Source of the DNA: Bacteroidota bacterium
Lineage (GTDB): Bacteria; Bacteroidota; Ignavibacteria; SZUA-365
Assembly (NCBI GenBank): GCA_018224345.1
Contig: JAGTUW010000192.1
Coordinates: 1 to 5,088 of the forward strand
DNA: 5,088 bases
Direction: 5' to 3'
Shown: piece after piece, positions 1-5,088 of the stretch
How positions within the stretch are numbered: position 1 is the stretch's first letter
Layout: each line of letters starts with the position of its first letter
Program-made: the position numbers and the translations under genes
The notes under the pieces: model-generated
What the model was told of the DNA's origin: nothing
The model's database searches: none
The model's input: the letters and a program-made list of their open reading frames with translations, nothing else

Positions 1-39
1 GTAATGCCAAGCAAGAACAGGTTAAACGGGTAATATATC
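1..39 (+). other. Tail of upstream gene (probably rpmD) and rplO leader
   Basis: In spc operons the gene before rplO is usually rpmD (ribosomal protein L30), so its last bases are expected here. Two ends are possible. A TAA at 2-4 would leave a 35-base leader. A TAA at 31-33 would add a tail reading VMPSKNRLNG and leave only 6 bases before rplO. The sequence inside the window cannot decide between them, because too little of the upstream protein is visible. The leader has no clear Shine-Dalgarno site; the nearest purine-rich piece is ACGGG at 26-30. Confidence 0.35.
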
Positions 40-507
40 ATGACGAATCACCTTGGAAATCTGCGTTACGCAGAAGGATCAAGAAAAAAGAAAAAACGAA
101 TCGGCCGCGGACAGGGAAGCGGTCGTGGCGGGACATCGACACGCGGGCACAATGGTGCGCAATCCCGTTCGGGTTACAATTCAAGACCGGGCTTCGAAGG
201 CGGTCAGATGCCGCTGCAACGTCGCGTTCCGAAATTCGGTTTTACGAATTATAACCGGAAAGATTATATCGGCATCAATGTGTCACGACTCGAGGAACTC
301 GTCGGGAAAGGCGTCATTGCCGATGGTGTGATCACCCCCGAGATTCTTTACAAGATCGGTATCGTGTCCCGGCGCCGCTCTCTGGTGAAAATTCTCGGGA
401 ACGGCGAACTGAAAAGTAAGCTGGAGATATCGGCACATGCGTTCAGTGCGACCGCGAAAGAGAAAATAGAGGCGGCCGGCGGTACCGTCAATACAGTTTC
501 AGCGTAA
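40..507 (+). CDS. rplO: 50S ribosomal protein L15 (uL15)
   Basis: Structural protein of the large ribosomal subunit that binds 23S rRNA and joins during later assembly. The 155-residue product is slightly longer than the E. coli protein (144). Residues 12-46 are the basic, glycine-rich tail typical of the family (EGSRKKKKRIGRGQGSGRGG, then GHNGAQSR), which threads into rRNA. Residues 54-68 carry the GGQMPLQRRVPKFGF block. The globular C-terminal part includes VSRLEELVGKG (81-91) and the family's late KILGNGEL strand (117-124), and ends with AGGTVNTV. The ATG at 40 gives the expected N-terminus; no strong ribosome binding site precedes it, so translation may depend on coupling to the upstream gene. 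The stop lies 13 bases before secY, consistent with one transcript. Identification is by conserved motifs and gene order. Confidence 0.97.
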   Translation: MTNHLGNLRYAEGSRKKKKRIGRGQGSGRGGTSTRGHNGAQSRSGYNSRPGFEGGQMPLQRRVPKFGFTNYNRKDYIGINVSRLEELVGKGVIADGVITPEILYKIGIVSRRRSLVKILGNGELKSKLEISAHAFSATAKEKIEAAGGTVNTVSA

Positions 508-520
508 GACAGGTTCATAC

Positions 521-1861
521 ATGGCTGGTTTCAGCGAAAGTTTTCGCAACATGTTCAAGATACAGGAACTGCGACAGCGGATCCTGTTCACTCTTTTCAT
601 GCTTATCATTGTGCGCTTCGGCGCGCATGTGACTCTCCCCGGTGTCAACGCGGGCGTCCTTGCCGACTGGCTTGATTCCCAGGCCGGTACCGGTGGGCTG
701 TTCGGTATGTTTGACATGTTCGTTGGTGGTGCGTTCAGTAATGCCGCGATATTCTCGCTGGGAATTATGCCGTATATCACCGCCTCCATTATTTTCCAGC
801 TTCTTGGTGCGGTGATACCGTATTTCCAGAAGTTGCAGAAAGAAGGTGGGGAAGAAGGCCGGAAAAAAATTACTCAGTACACGCGCTACGGCACCATCTT
901 TATCGCAGGGCTGCAGGGCTGGGCGGTGAGTATCCGGCTGCAGAATCTGACGACACCGGGTGGTGTGCCAATCGTCCCTCCGGAAGTGCAGGGGATGTTC
1001 TTTGCATTGACGACCATGCTGATCATTGCCGCGTCCACTATCCTCATGATGTGGATCGGTGAACAGATTACCGATCGCGGAATCGGAAATGGTATTTCCC
1101 TGATTATCTTCATCGGTATCATTGCGCGACTTCCACATGCGACATTGGCGGAATTCACCCGAGGCACCAATATCATCATCGAGATCGTCATCATTATTTC
1201 AATGGTGCTTGTTACCGCTGCCGTTGTCATGGTGACACAGGGGACCAGACGAATACCCGTACAGTACGCAAAACGGGTTGTCGGACGCAAGGTCTACGGC
1301 GGTGTGACGCAGTATATACCATTGCGCGTCAATACGGCCGGTGTGATGCCGATTATCTTCGCCCAGGCGCTGATGTTCATTCCGGAAACCGTCACGATGT
1401 TTTTCCCGGAAAACGAGTTCATGCAGCAGCTTGCGCTCTACTTCCGTTTCGATTCATTTTTCTATGCGGCTGTCTATGCGGTGATGATTATATTCTTCAC
1501 CTACTTCTATACGGCGATCACCTTCAATCCGCAGGACGTCAGTGACAACATGAAGAAGCAGGGCGGCTTTATTCCCGGCATAAGACCGGGCGCGCATACG
1601 CGCGACTACATTGATAATATTCTCACCAAGATCACATTACCGGGATCGATTTTTCTGGCTATCATCGCTGTCATGCCGACGTTCATGATGCGGCTGAATG
1701 TGGATCCGGAATTCGCCCAGTTCTTTGGTGGGACCAGTCTGTTGATTATCGTCGGTGTCGCACTCGATACATTGCAGCAGATAGAATCACATCTGCTCAT
1801 GCGCCACTACGACGGATTCATGAAGAGTGGAAAAATACGTGGCCGTGTCGGTCGCGGGTAG
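521..1861 (+). CDS. secY: Protein translocase subunit SecY
   Basis: Channel-forming subunit of the SecYEG translocon in the inner membrane. It passes unfolded proteins driven by SecA and inserts membrane proteins. The 446 residues match the usual length (E. coli 443). Ten membrane segments can be read at roughly residues 20-36, 76-97, 120-140, 157-178, 188-203, 217-238, 272-290, 310-333, 370-390 and 402-418. The glycine- and phenylalanine-rich stretch at 58-75 (GGLFGMFDMFVGG) is the plug region. The cytosolic loop at 241-262 has the conserved RRIPVQYAKR block. The loop at 336-364 contains GGFIPGIRPG, where R355 matches the arginine needed for SecA-driven transport in E. coli (R357). The C-terminus ends in the family's IESHLLMRHYDGFMKSGKIRGR type. 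Only a weak AGG at 511-513 precedes the ATG. No adk gene follows, unlike in Bacillus. Confidence 0.98.
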   Translation: MAGFSESFRNMFKIQELRQRILFTLFMLIIVRFGAHVTLPGVNAGVLADWLDSQAGTGGLFGMFDMFVGGAFSNAAIFSLGIMPYITASIIFQLLGAVIPYFQKLQKEGGEEGRKKITQYTRYGTIFIAGLQGWAVSIRLQNLTTPGGVPIVPPEVQGMFFALTTMLIIAASTILMMWIGEQITDRGIGNGISLIIFIGIIARLPHATLAEFTRGTNIIIEIVIIISMVLVTAAVVMVTQGTRRIPVQYAKRVVGRKVYGGVTQYIPLRVNTAGVMPIIFAQALMFIPETVTMFFPENEFMQQLALYFRFDSFFYAAVYAVMIIFFTYFYTAITFNPQDVSDNMKKQGGFIPGIRPGAHTRDYIDNILTKITLPGSIFLAIIAVMPTFMMRLNVDPEFAQFFGGTSLLIIVGVALDTLQQIESHLLMRHYDGFMKSGKIRGRVGRG

Positions 1862-1879
1862 TGGTGGATTGATCCGAGC

Positions 1880-2665
1880 ATGATTCACCGCAAGACGGAT
1901 AAGGAAATCGAGGTGATGCGCGAGAGCAATCAGATTGTCTCCGATGTGCACCGCCTCCTGATGCCCCGGGTCAAGCCGGGCGTGAGTCTCACCGAGCTTG
2001 ACACCATGGCGGAGGAATTCATCCGCGCCAATGGAGCCAGACCTGCCTTCAAAGGATATGGCTCCGGAAGCAAGGTGATTCCGCCTTTCCCGTCGACTCT
2101 CTGCATCTCGATAGACGATGAAGTTGTACACGGCATCCCGACCGATCGTGTACTCCGGGAAGGAGAGATTGTGTCGATTGATGTTGGCACAGAGAAAAAC
2201 GGCTTTTTCGGTGATGGCGCCATCACACTGCCGGTCGGCATCACCGATGAGAAGAAGCAACGATTGATGGATGTAACAAAGGAGGCGCTGTATCGCGGGA
2301 TCGAGCAGGCCTTGCCGGGAAACCATCTGCATGACGTCTCGGCCGCCATTCAGGAGTATGTCGAGGCGCATGGGTTCTCAATCGTTCGGGATCTGGTCGG
2401 ACATGGTATCGGGAAAAGCCTCCATGAGGAACCGCCGGTGCCGAATTTCGGCCGGAAGGGCACAGGCCCACTGCTCGATGTCGGAATGACCATAGCAATC
2501 GAACCCATGGTTAATTTCGGCGGACACAGAGTGACAATTGATGCGAACGGATGGACCGTGCGCACACGTGATGGCTCGCCGTCTGCTCATTTCGAGCATA
2601 CGGTATGTATTTCGAAGGACGGACCAGTATTGTTCACGAATCATTTTGAACGTTCACATGGCTAA
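1880..2665 (+). CDS. map: Methionine aminopeptidase, type I
   Basis: Cytosolic metalloenzyme that removes the initiator methionine from new proteins when the second residue is small. The product is 261 residues with the pita-bread fold. The five metal ligands are all present: D101 (in VSIDVG), D112 (in FGDGAIT), H175 (in LVGHGIGKSLHEEP), E208 (in AIEPM) and E239 (in AHFEHT). H84 in EVVHGIP and H182 match the substrate-binding histidines of the E. coli enzyme. There is no insertion between the catalytic blocks and no N-terminal zinc-finger or SH3-binding extension, so this is the short bacterial type Ia form. The ATG lies 18 bases after the secY stop, with only weak purine runs upstream (GGTGGA near 1863-1868). 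The 3' end overlaps infA by 8 bases. Placement directly between secY and infA is common in FCB-type genomes. Confidence 0.98.
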   Translation: MIHRKTDKEIEVMRESNQIVSDVHRLLMPRVKPGVSLTELDTMAEEFIRANGARPAFKGYGSGSKVIPPFPSTLCISIDDEVVHGIPTDRVLREGEIVSIDVGTEKNGFFGDGAITLPVGITDEKKQRLMDVTKEALYRGIEQALPGNHLHDVSAAIQEYVEAHGFSIVRDLVGHGIGKSLHEEPPVPNFGRKGTGPLLDVGMTIAIEPMVNFGGHRVTIDANGWTVRTRDGSPSAHFEHTVCISKDGPVLFTNHFERSHG

Positions 2666-2876
2666 ACAAGGATCCATAACCGTTGACGGAGTCATTACCG
2701 AGACCTTGCCGAACGCAACATTTCGCGTACGCCTGGAAAATGGCCATGAAGTCCTCGCACACGTTTCCGGTAAAATGCGTATGCATTTCATCAGAATTCT
2801 GCAAGGTGACAAGGTGACCGTCGAACTCTCGCCCTACGATTTGACAAAGGGCCGTATTACATATCGTTACAAATAG
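2658..2876 (+). CDS. infA: Translation initiation factor IF-1
   Basis: Binds the ribosomal A site on the 30S subunit during initiation and works with IF-2 and IF-3. The product is exactly 72 residues, the standard length, and is a single S1-type OB fold over about residues 6-72. Visible family blocks are GVITETLPNATFRVRLENGH (11-30), HVSGKMRMHFIRI (35-47), GDKVTVELSPYDLTKGRI (50-67) and the basic YRYK end. The same frame is open further upstream, to an ATG at 2538, but that would add 40 residues unrelated to IF-1 that lie inside map, so the ATG at 2658 is chosen. This start sits inside the map stop region with an 8-base overlap. It has no Shine-Dalgarno site, which suggests translation is coupled to map. 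rpmJ follows after 16 bases. Confidence 0.98.
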   Translation: MAKQGSITVDGVITETLPNATFRVRLENGHEVLAHVSGKMRMHFIRILQGDKVTVELSPYDLTKGRITYRYK

Positions 2877-2892
2877 ATTACGTGGAGAACCC

Positions 2893-3006
2893 ATGAAAGT
2901 CCGTGCGTCTGTGAAAAAAATCTGTGACAAGTGCAAGATCATCCGCCGCAAAGGTGTGGTGCGGGTGATCTGCTCGAATCCGAAGCACAAGCAACGCCAA
3001 GGCTAA
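2893..3006 (+). CDS. rpmJ: 50S ribosomal protein L36 (bL36), zinc-binding form
   Basis: Smallest large-subunit protein, buried in 23S rRNA near the base of the L7/L12 stalk. It encodes 37 residues, the usual length for the ancestral form. The zinc ribbon is complete: C11, C14, C27 and H32 in the pattern C-x2-C-x12-C-x4-H. This makes it the zinc-binding (C+) type rather than the zinc-free paralogue made during zinc starvation in some bacteria. The opening MKVRASVKKICDKCK and ending NPKHKQRQG are nearly textbook. GGAG at 2884-2887, five bases before the ATG, is a reasonable ribosome binding site. The gene lies between infA and rpsM as in most bacteria. Confidence 0.98.
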   Translation: MKVRASVKKICDKCKIIRRKGVVRVICSNPKHKQRQG

Positions 3007-3015
3007 TCGAAATTT

Positions 3016-3035
3016 CAGAACTCATCACTGAGCTG
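3016..3035 (+). promoter_or_regulatory. Small hairpin ahead of the rpsM ribosome binding site
   Basis: In the 42-base rpmJ-rpsM gap, CAG (3016-3018) pairs with CTG (3033-3035). CTCA (3021-3024) pairs with TGAG (3029-3032) around a TCAC loop, with two bulged A bases at 3019-3020. The helix ends one base before AAGGAG. In E. coli the S4 protein represses the alpha operon by binding a pseudoknot at this same position, but this hairpin is much smaller and its regulatory role is only inferred. Confidence 0.3.
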
Positions 3036-3036
3036 C

Positions 3037-3042
3037 AAGGAG
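3037..3042 (+). promoter_or_regulatory. Ribosome binding site of rpsM (sets the TTG start)
   Basis: AAGGAG lies six bases before the TTG at 3049. This strong Shine-Dalgarno site at ideal spacing supports the non-ATG start, which also gives the expected MARIAGV N-terminus of S13. Confidence 0.88.
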
Positions 3043-3048
3043 TTACAG

Positions 3049-3429
3049 TTGGCACGTATAGCAGGAGTTGATTTACCAAGAACGAAGCATGCCGTCATTG
3101 CACTGACGTACATTTACGGTATTGGTCGTTCCGCTGCCCGGAGCATTCTTGATCAGGCGGGTATACCCCATGACAAGAAAATCGAAGCTCTCAACGACGA
3201 TGAAGTGAGCGCCATTCGCAATATCATACAGGGAATGCGCGTTGAAGGAGCGGTTCGCAGCGAAATGCAGATGAACATCAAGCGATTGATGGATATCGGA
3301 TGCTATCGCGGTTTGCGACATCGCAAAGGATTACCCGCACGCGGACAGCGAACGAAAACAAATTCGCGCACGCGTAAGGGCCGCAGAAAAACCGTTGCCG
3401 GTAAAAAGAAGGCACCGGGTAAGAAATAG
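3049..3429 (+). CDS. rpsM: 30S ribosomal protein S13 (uS13), TTG start
   Basis: Head protein of the small subunit. It contacts 16S rRNA, the P-site tRNA through its basic tail, and the large subunit through inter-subunit bridges. The 126 residues match the family length. The helix-two-turn-helix body begins with ARIAGVDLP and contains YIYGIGRSAA (21-30). The signature region runs CYRGLRHRKGLPARGQRTKT (85-104), followed by NSRTRKG. The last 20 or so residues are lysine-rich and expected to be unfolded off the ribosome. The start is TTG, read as methionine, backed by AAGGAG six bases upstream; starting at a later codon would remove the conserved N-terminal strand. In E. coli this is the first gene of the alpha operon, and the longer gap before it here fits a change of regulatory unit. 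Confidence 0.97.
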   Translation: MARIAGVDLPRTKHAVIALTYIYGIGRSAARSILDQAGIPHDKKIEALNDDEVSAIRNIIQGMRVEGAVRSEMQMNIKRLMDIGCYRGLRHRKGLPARGQRTKTNSRTRKGRRKTVAGKKKAPGKK

Positions 3430-3453
3430 TGTATCCGTTATCGTGAGTTATTC

Positions 3454-3459
3454 AAGGAG
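3454..3459 (+). promoter_or_regulatory. Ribosome binding site of rpsK (sets the GTG start)
   Basis: AAGGAG lies five bases before the GTG at 3465, making this the second non-ATG start in a row with a strong Shine-Dalgarno site. The start gives the expected lysine-rich MAKAVKKTKKK opening of S11. Confidence 0.88.
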
Positions 3460-3464
3460 TAGCT

Positions 3465-3851
3465 GTGGCTAAAGCCGTCAAGAAAACGAAGAAGAAAATC
3501 CAGGTCGATACAACGGGAAGGGCATATATCAAGGCGACATTCAACAATGTGCTTGTGACCCTTACCGATGTGTACGGAAATACGATTTCCTGGTCATCCG
3601 CCGGAAAGAACGGTTTCAAGGGGTCGCGTAAAAATACCCCCTTCGCCGCCCAGGTGTCCGCCGAATCCGCCGCGAAAGAAGCCTATGATCTCGGGTTGCG
3701 CAAAGTCGAAGTGTTCGTAAAGGGCCCCGGCTCCGGCCGTGAAGCCGCGATACGAACACTGCAGACAACGGGCCTGGAGATTATGGCCATCCGCGATGTG
3801 ACACCGATTCCGCACAATGGATGCCGTCCACCGAAGCGCAGAAGAGTCTGA
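3465..3851 (+). CDS. rpsK: 30S ribosomal protein S11 (uS11), GTG start
   Basis: Platform protein of the small subunit that binds 16S rRNA and helps shape the E-site mRNA path. The product is 128 residues, the normal length. A basic N-terminal tail (1-12) is followed by ATFNNVLVTLTDVYGNT (24-40) and SAGKNGFKGSRKNTPFAAQ (45-63). The family signature KGPGSGREAAIRTL spans residues 86-99. The end is DVTPIPHNGCRPPKRRRV. N118-G119 corresponds to the Asn-Gly site where E. coli S11 is known to carry an isoaspartate; whether this happens here cannot be seen. The GTG start is supported by AAGGAG. The next gene is rpoA after 101 bases, not the rpsD found here in many bacteria. Confidence 0.98.
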   Translation: MAKAVKKTKKKIQVDTTGRAYIKATFNNVLVTLTDVYGNTISWSSAGKNGFKGSRKNTPFAAQVSAESAAKEAYDLGLRKVEVFVKGPGSGREAAIRTLQTTGLEIMAIRDVTPIPHNGCRPPKRRRV

Positions 3852-3897
3852 TCGGTTTCTTCCTGTATGCCGCAATCGCGCATACACCCGCACCGAT
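3851..3897 (+). promoter_or_regulatory. Nested hairpin in the rpsK-rpoA gap
   Basis: The gap can fold into two stacked helices. The outer one pairs ATCGGT (3851-3856) with ACCGAT (3892-3897). The inner one pairs TGTATGC (3864-3870) with GCATACA (3880-3886). After a bulged C at 3871 it continues with GC/GC (3872-3873 with 3878-3879), closing an AATC loop. All pairs are Watson-Crick. No run of T follows, so it does not look like an intrinsic terminator. It could be an mRNA-processing, stability or protein-binding site, or chance; I did not compute a folding energy. Confidence 0.4.
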
Positions 3898-3935
3898 GTT
3901 CTGCCGGACCATGACCTGACTCAGTACCCTTTAAC

Positions 3936-3940
3936 AGGAG
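3936..3940 (+). promoter_or_regulatory. Ribosome binding site of rpoA
   Basis: AGGAG lies 12 bases before the ATG at 3953, a little further than is ideal. An in-frame ATG at 3974 is much too far away to be served by it, which supports 3953 as the start. Confidence 0.65.
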
Positions 3941-3952
3941 AACAAATCGCAG

Positions 3953-4948
3953 ATGACTACGACAACGATTCAAATGCCCGAAGGCATCGTCCTCGAGGAA
4001 GCAACCTATACCGACAGTTTCGGACGATTCGTCATCCAGCCGCTGGAAAAGGGATACGGTGTTACGATCGGAAACTCTTTCAGACGGGTACTCCTTTCCT
4101 CCCTGAGTGGCCTGGCCGTCACTTCTCTGAAAGTTGATGGAGTGATGCATGAGTTCTCCACTATCCATGGTGTTGTCGAGGATGTATCTGAAATCGTCCT
4201 CAACCTCAAGGAAGTGCGTTTCAAAGCCCTCAATCCGAAAGCCAATACGATTACGCTTTCCATGAAAGGACCACATACATTCACTGCAGCCGATATCCAG
4301 GCCGCTTCCCCCGAATTCCAGGTGCTCAACCTGGACAAGTATATCTGTACCCTCGGTCCCGAGGCAAAGGTCGAAATCGAACTCCGCATCGCGCGTGGTC
4401 GTGGCTACGTTCCCGCCGATGAGAACAAGATCCCTGATCAACCGCTCGGGACGATCTCAATGGACGCCGTGTTCACACCGATCAAAAACGTGAAAGTGCT
4501 GGTGGAAAACACGCGTGTCGGAGGGAGCACAGATTACGACAAATTGACGCTGGACATCACTACCGATGGTTCCATCAGTCCGAAGGAAGCACTGACACAA
4601 TCCGCGCGGATCCTGCTCGACCACGTGCAGATGTTTCTTGATTTCGAATTGAGTGAGGACAACGAAGAGGATACAGCAGAGGAAGACGACGAGAACGCAC
4701 GCGTGAGCAAAATCCTGCTGACTTCCGTCGATGACCTGGAACTCTCCGTACGTTCGCATAATTGCCTGAAGGCGGCAAATATCAAAACCATCGCCGATCT
4801 CGTTCGCCGCGACGAATCGGAAATGCTGAAATTCCGCAACTTCGGCCGCAAATCCCTCTCGGAGCTCGGGGCCATTGTGGATGAATATGGTCTGCAGTTC
4901 GGCATGGACGTTGACCAGTACATCGCTTCGTCGCAAGAAGACGAGTAA
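3953..4948 (+). CDS. rpoA: DNA-directed RNA polymerase subunit alpha
   Basis: The alpha dimer is the scaffold for RNA polymerase assembly, and its C-terminal domain binds promoter UP elements and activators. The 331 residues match the family (E. coli 329). The N-terminal domain (about 1-231) has the dimerisation and assembly block GYGVTIGNSFRRVLLSSLSG (34-53). It also has IHGVVEDVSEIVLNLK (71-86), RGRGYVPADEN (148-158) and the late LTLDITTDGSISPKEAL. The linker at 232-249 is strongly acidic, 11 of 18 residues being D or E. The C-terminal domain (about 255-320) contains SVRSHNCLKAANIKTIADL and FRNFGRKSLSEL. R267, N270, G298 and K300 align with E. coli DNA-contact residues R265, N268, G296 and K298, so UP-element binding is probably preserved. 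The tail ends in SSQEDE. rplQ follows after 21 bases, as in nearly all bacteria. Confidence 0.98.
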   Translation: MTTTTIQMPEGIVLEEATYTDSFGRFVIQPLEKGYGVTIGNSFRRVLLSSLSGLAVTSLKVDGVMHEFSTIHGVVEDVSEIVLNLKEVRFKALNPKANTITLSMKGPHTFTAADIQAASPEFQVLNLDKYICTLGPEAKVEIELRIARGRGYVPADENKIPDQPLGTISMDAVFTPIKNVKVLVENTRVGGSTDYDKLTLDITTDGSISPKEALTQSARILLDHVQMFLDFELSEDNEEDTAEEDDENARVSKILLTSVDDLELSVRSHNCLKAANIKTIADLVRRDESEMLKFRNFGRKSLSELGAIVDEYGLQFGMDVDQYIASSQEDE

Positions 4949-4969
4949 ATCGAGGAATAGAAAAACACC

Positions 4970-5088
4970 ATGAGACACGCAAAAGTTGGTAAAAGACTCA
5001 GCAGATCCACGAGCCATCGTAAGGCTTTGCTGGCGGCCCTTTCAACGGCACTGATCAAACATAAACGCATTCAGACGACGACGGCCAA
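4970..5088 (+). CDS. rplQ: 50S ribosomal protein L17 (bL17), 3' end cut by the window
   Basis: Large-subunit protein near the peptide exit tunnel, usually the last gene of the alpha operon. Only the first 39 codons are visible: MRHAKVGKRLSRSTSHRKAL, then LAALSTALIKHKRIQTTTA. The opening (M-R-H-x-K-x-G-x-x-L-x-R-x-x-x-H-R) and the I-x-T-T-x-A turn are the family's hallmark. The reading frame is still open at the window edge, so this is truncation by the window rather than a broken gene. GAGGA at 4952-4956 is a candidate ribosome binding site, though 13 bases from the ATG is long spacing. Confidence 0.96.
   Translation, partial: MRHAKVGKRLSRSTSHRKALLAALSTALIKHKRIQTTTA

Noticed and set aside
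4..33. Tiny frame MPSKNRLNG in front of rplO as a leader peptide
   Set aside because: It is too short, lacks a visible ribosome binding site, and may simply be the tail of the upstream gene or non-coding leader.
515..1138. Minus-strand open frame of 207 codons opposite secY
   Set aside because: It is entirely antisense to secY; the composition is histidine- and arginine-rich as expected from the complement of a membrane-protein gene.
2538..2657. Upstream extension of infA to an ATG at 2538
   Set aside because: It would add 40 residues inside map; the 72-residue form starting at 2658 matches IF-1 exactly.
3916..3924. CTGA-C-TCAG palindrome in the rpsK-rpoA gap as a hairpin or operator
   Set aside because: A one-base loop cannot form a hairpin, and a 9-base palindrome is likely by chance.
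3817..4137. A + strand open frame of 106 codons crossing the whole rpsK-rpoA gap
   Set aside because: It starts inside rpsK and ends inside rpoA in another frame, has no ribosome binding site, and its translation has no S4 motif or other recognisable family feature.
3683..4441. Long minus-strand open frame of 252 codons opposite rpsK and rpoA
   Set aside because: It lies antisense to two clearly conserved genes, and its translation looks like a mirror of their codon bias with no known domain.

Overview
This window is a run of co-directional genes from the end of the spc ribosomal-protein operon into the alpha operon of a bacterium. All genes are on the + strand: rplO (L15), secY, map, infA (IF-1), rpmJ (L36), rpsM (S13), rpsK (S11), rpoA and the first 39 codons of rplQ (L17). 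Every protein is full length apart from rplQ, which the window edge cuts. Key residues are intact wherever they can be read. I see no mobile element, tRNA or rRNA gene, CRISPR array or intrinsic terminator.

Organism (inference): base composition is balanced. The protein signatures resemble the Bacteroidota/Chlorobiota/Ignavibacteriota (FCB) side of bacteria: 'DLPRTKHAVIALTYIYGIGRS' type S13, S11 'GNTISWSSAGKNGFKGS', IF-1 'SGKMRMHFI...SPYDLTKGRI' and alpha 'SVRSHNCLKAANIKTIADLV'. There is no adk between secY and map. Several genes have strong Shine-Dalgarno sites, including AAGGAG before rpsM and rpsK. This argues against the Bacteroidia proper, which largely do not use them, and favours a lineage nearer Chlorobiota, Ignavibacteriota or Kapabacteria. 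The placement is tentative.

Layout: bases 1-39 hold the tail of the upstream gene (expected rpmD) and the rplO leader. rplO, secY, map, infA and rpmJ (40-3006) are tightly packed; map and infA overlap by 8 bases. A 42-base gap with a small hairpin leads into rpsM, which starts with TTG. rpsK follows with a GTG start. A 101-base gap then separates rpsK from rpoA. Many bacteria have rpsD (S4) at this point, but here it is absent and the gap can form a nested hairpin. rpoA and rplQ close the window.

The genes together supply the large subunit (L15, L36, L17), the small subunit (S13, S11), translation initiation (IF-1), N-terminal methionine removal (MetAP), membrane protein export (SecY) and transcription (RNA polymerase alpha). 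This is core housekeeping and I found no new biological system. The points most worth a second look are the missing rpsD, the structured rpsK-rpoA gap and the hairpin ahead of rpsM.
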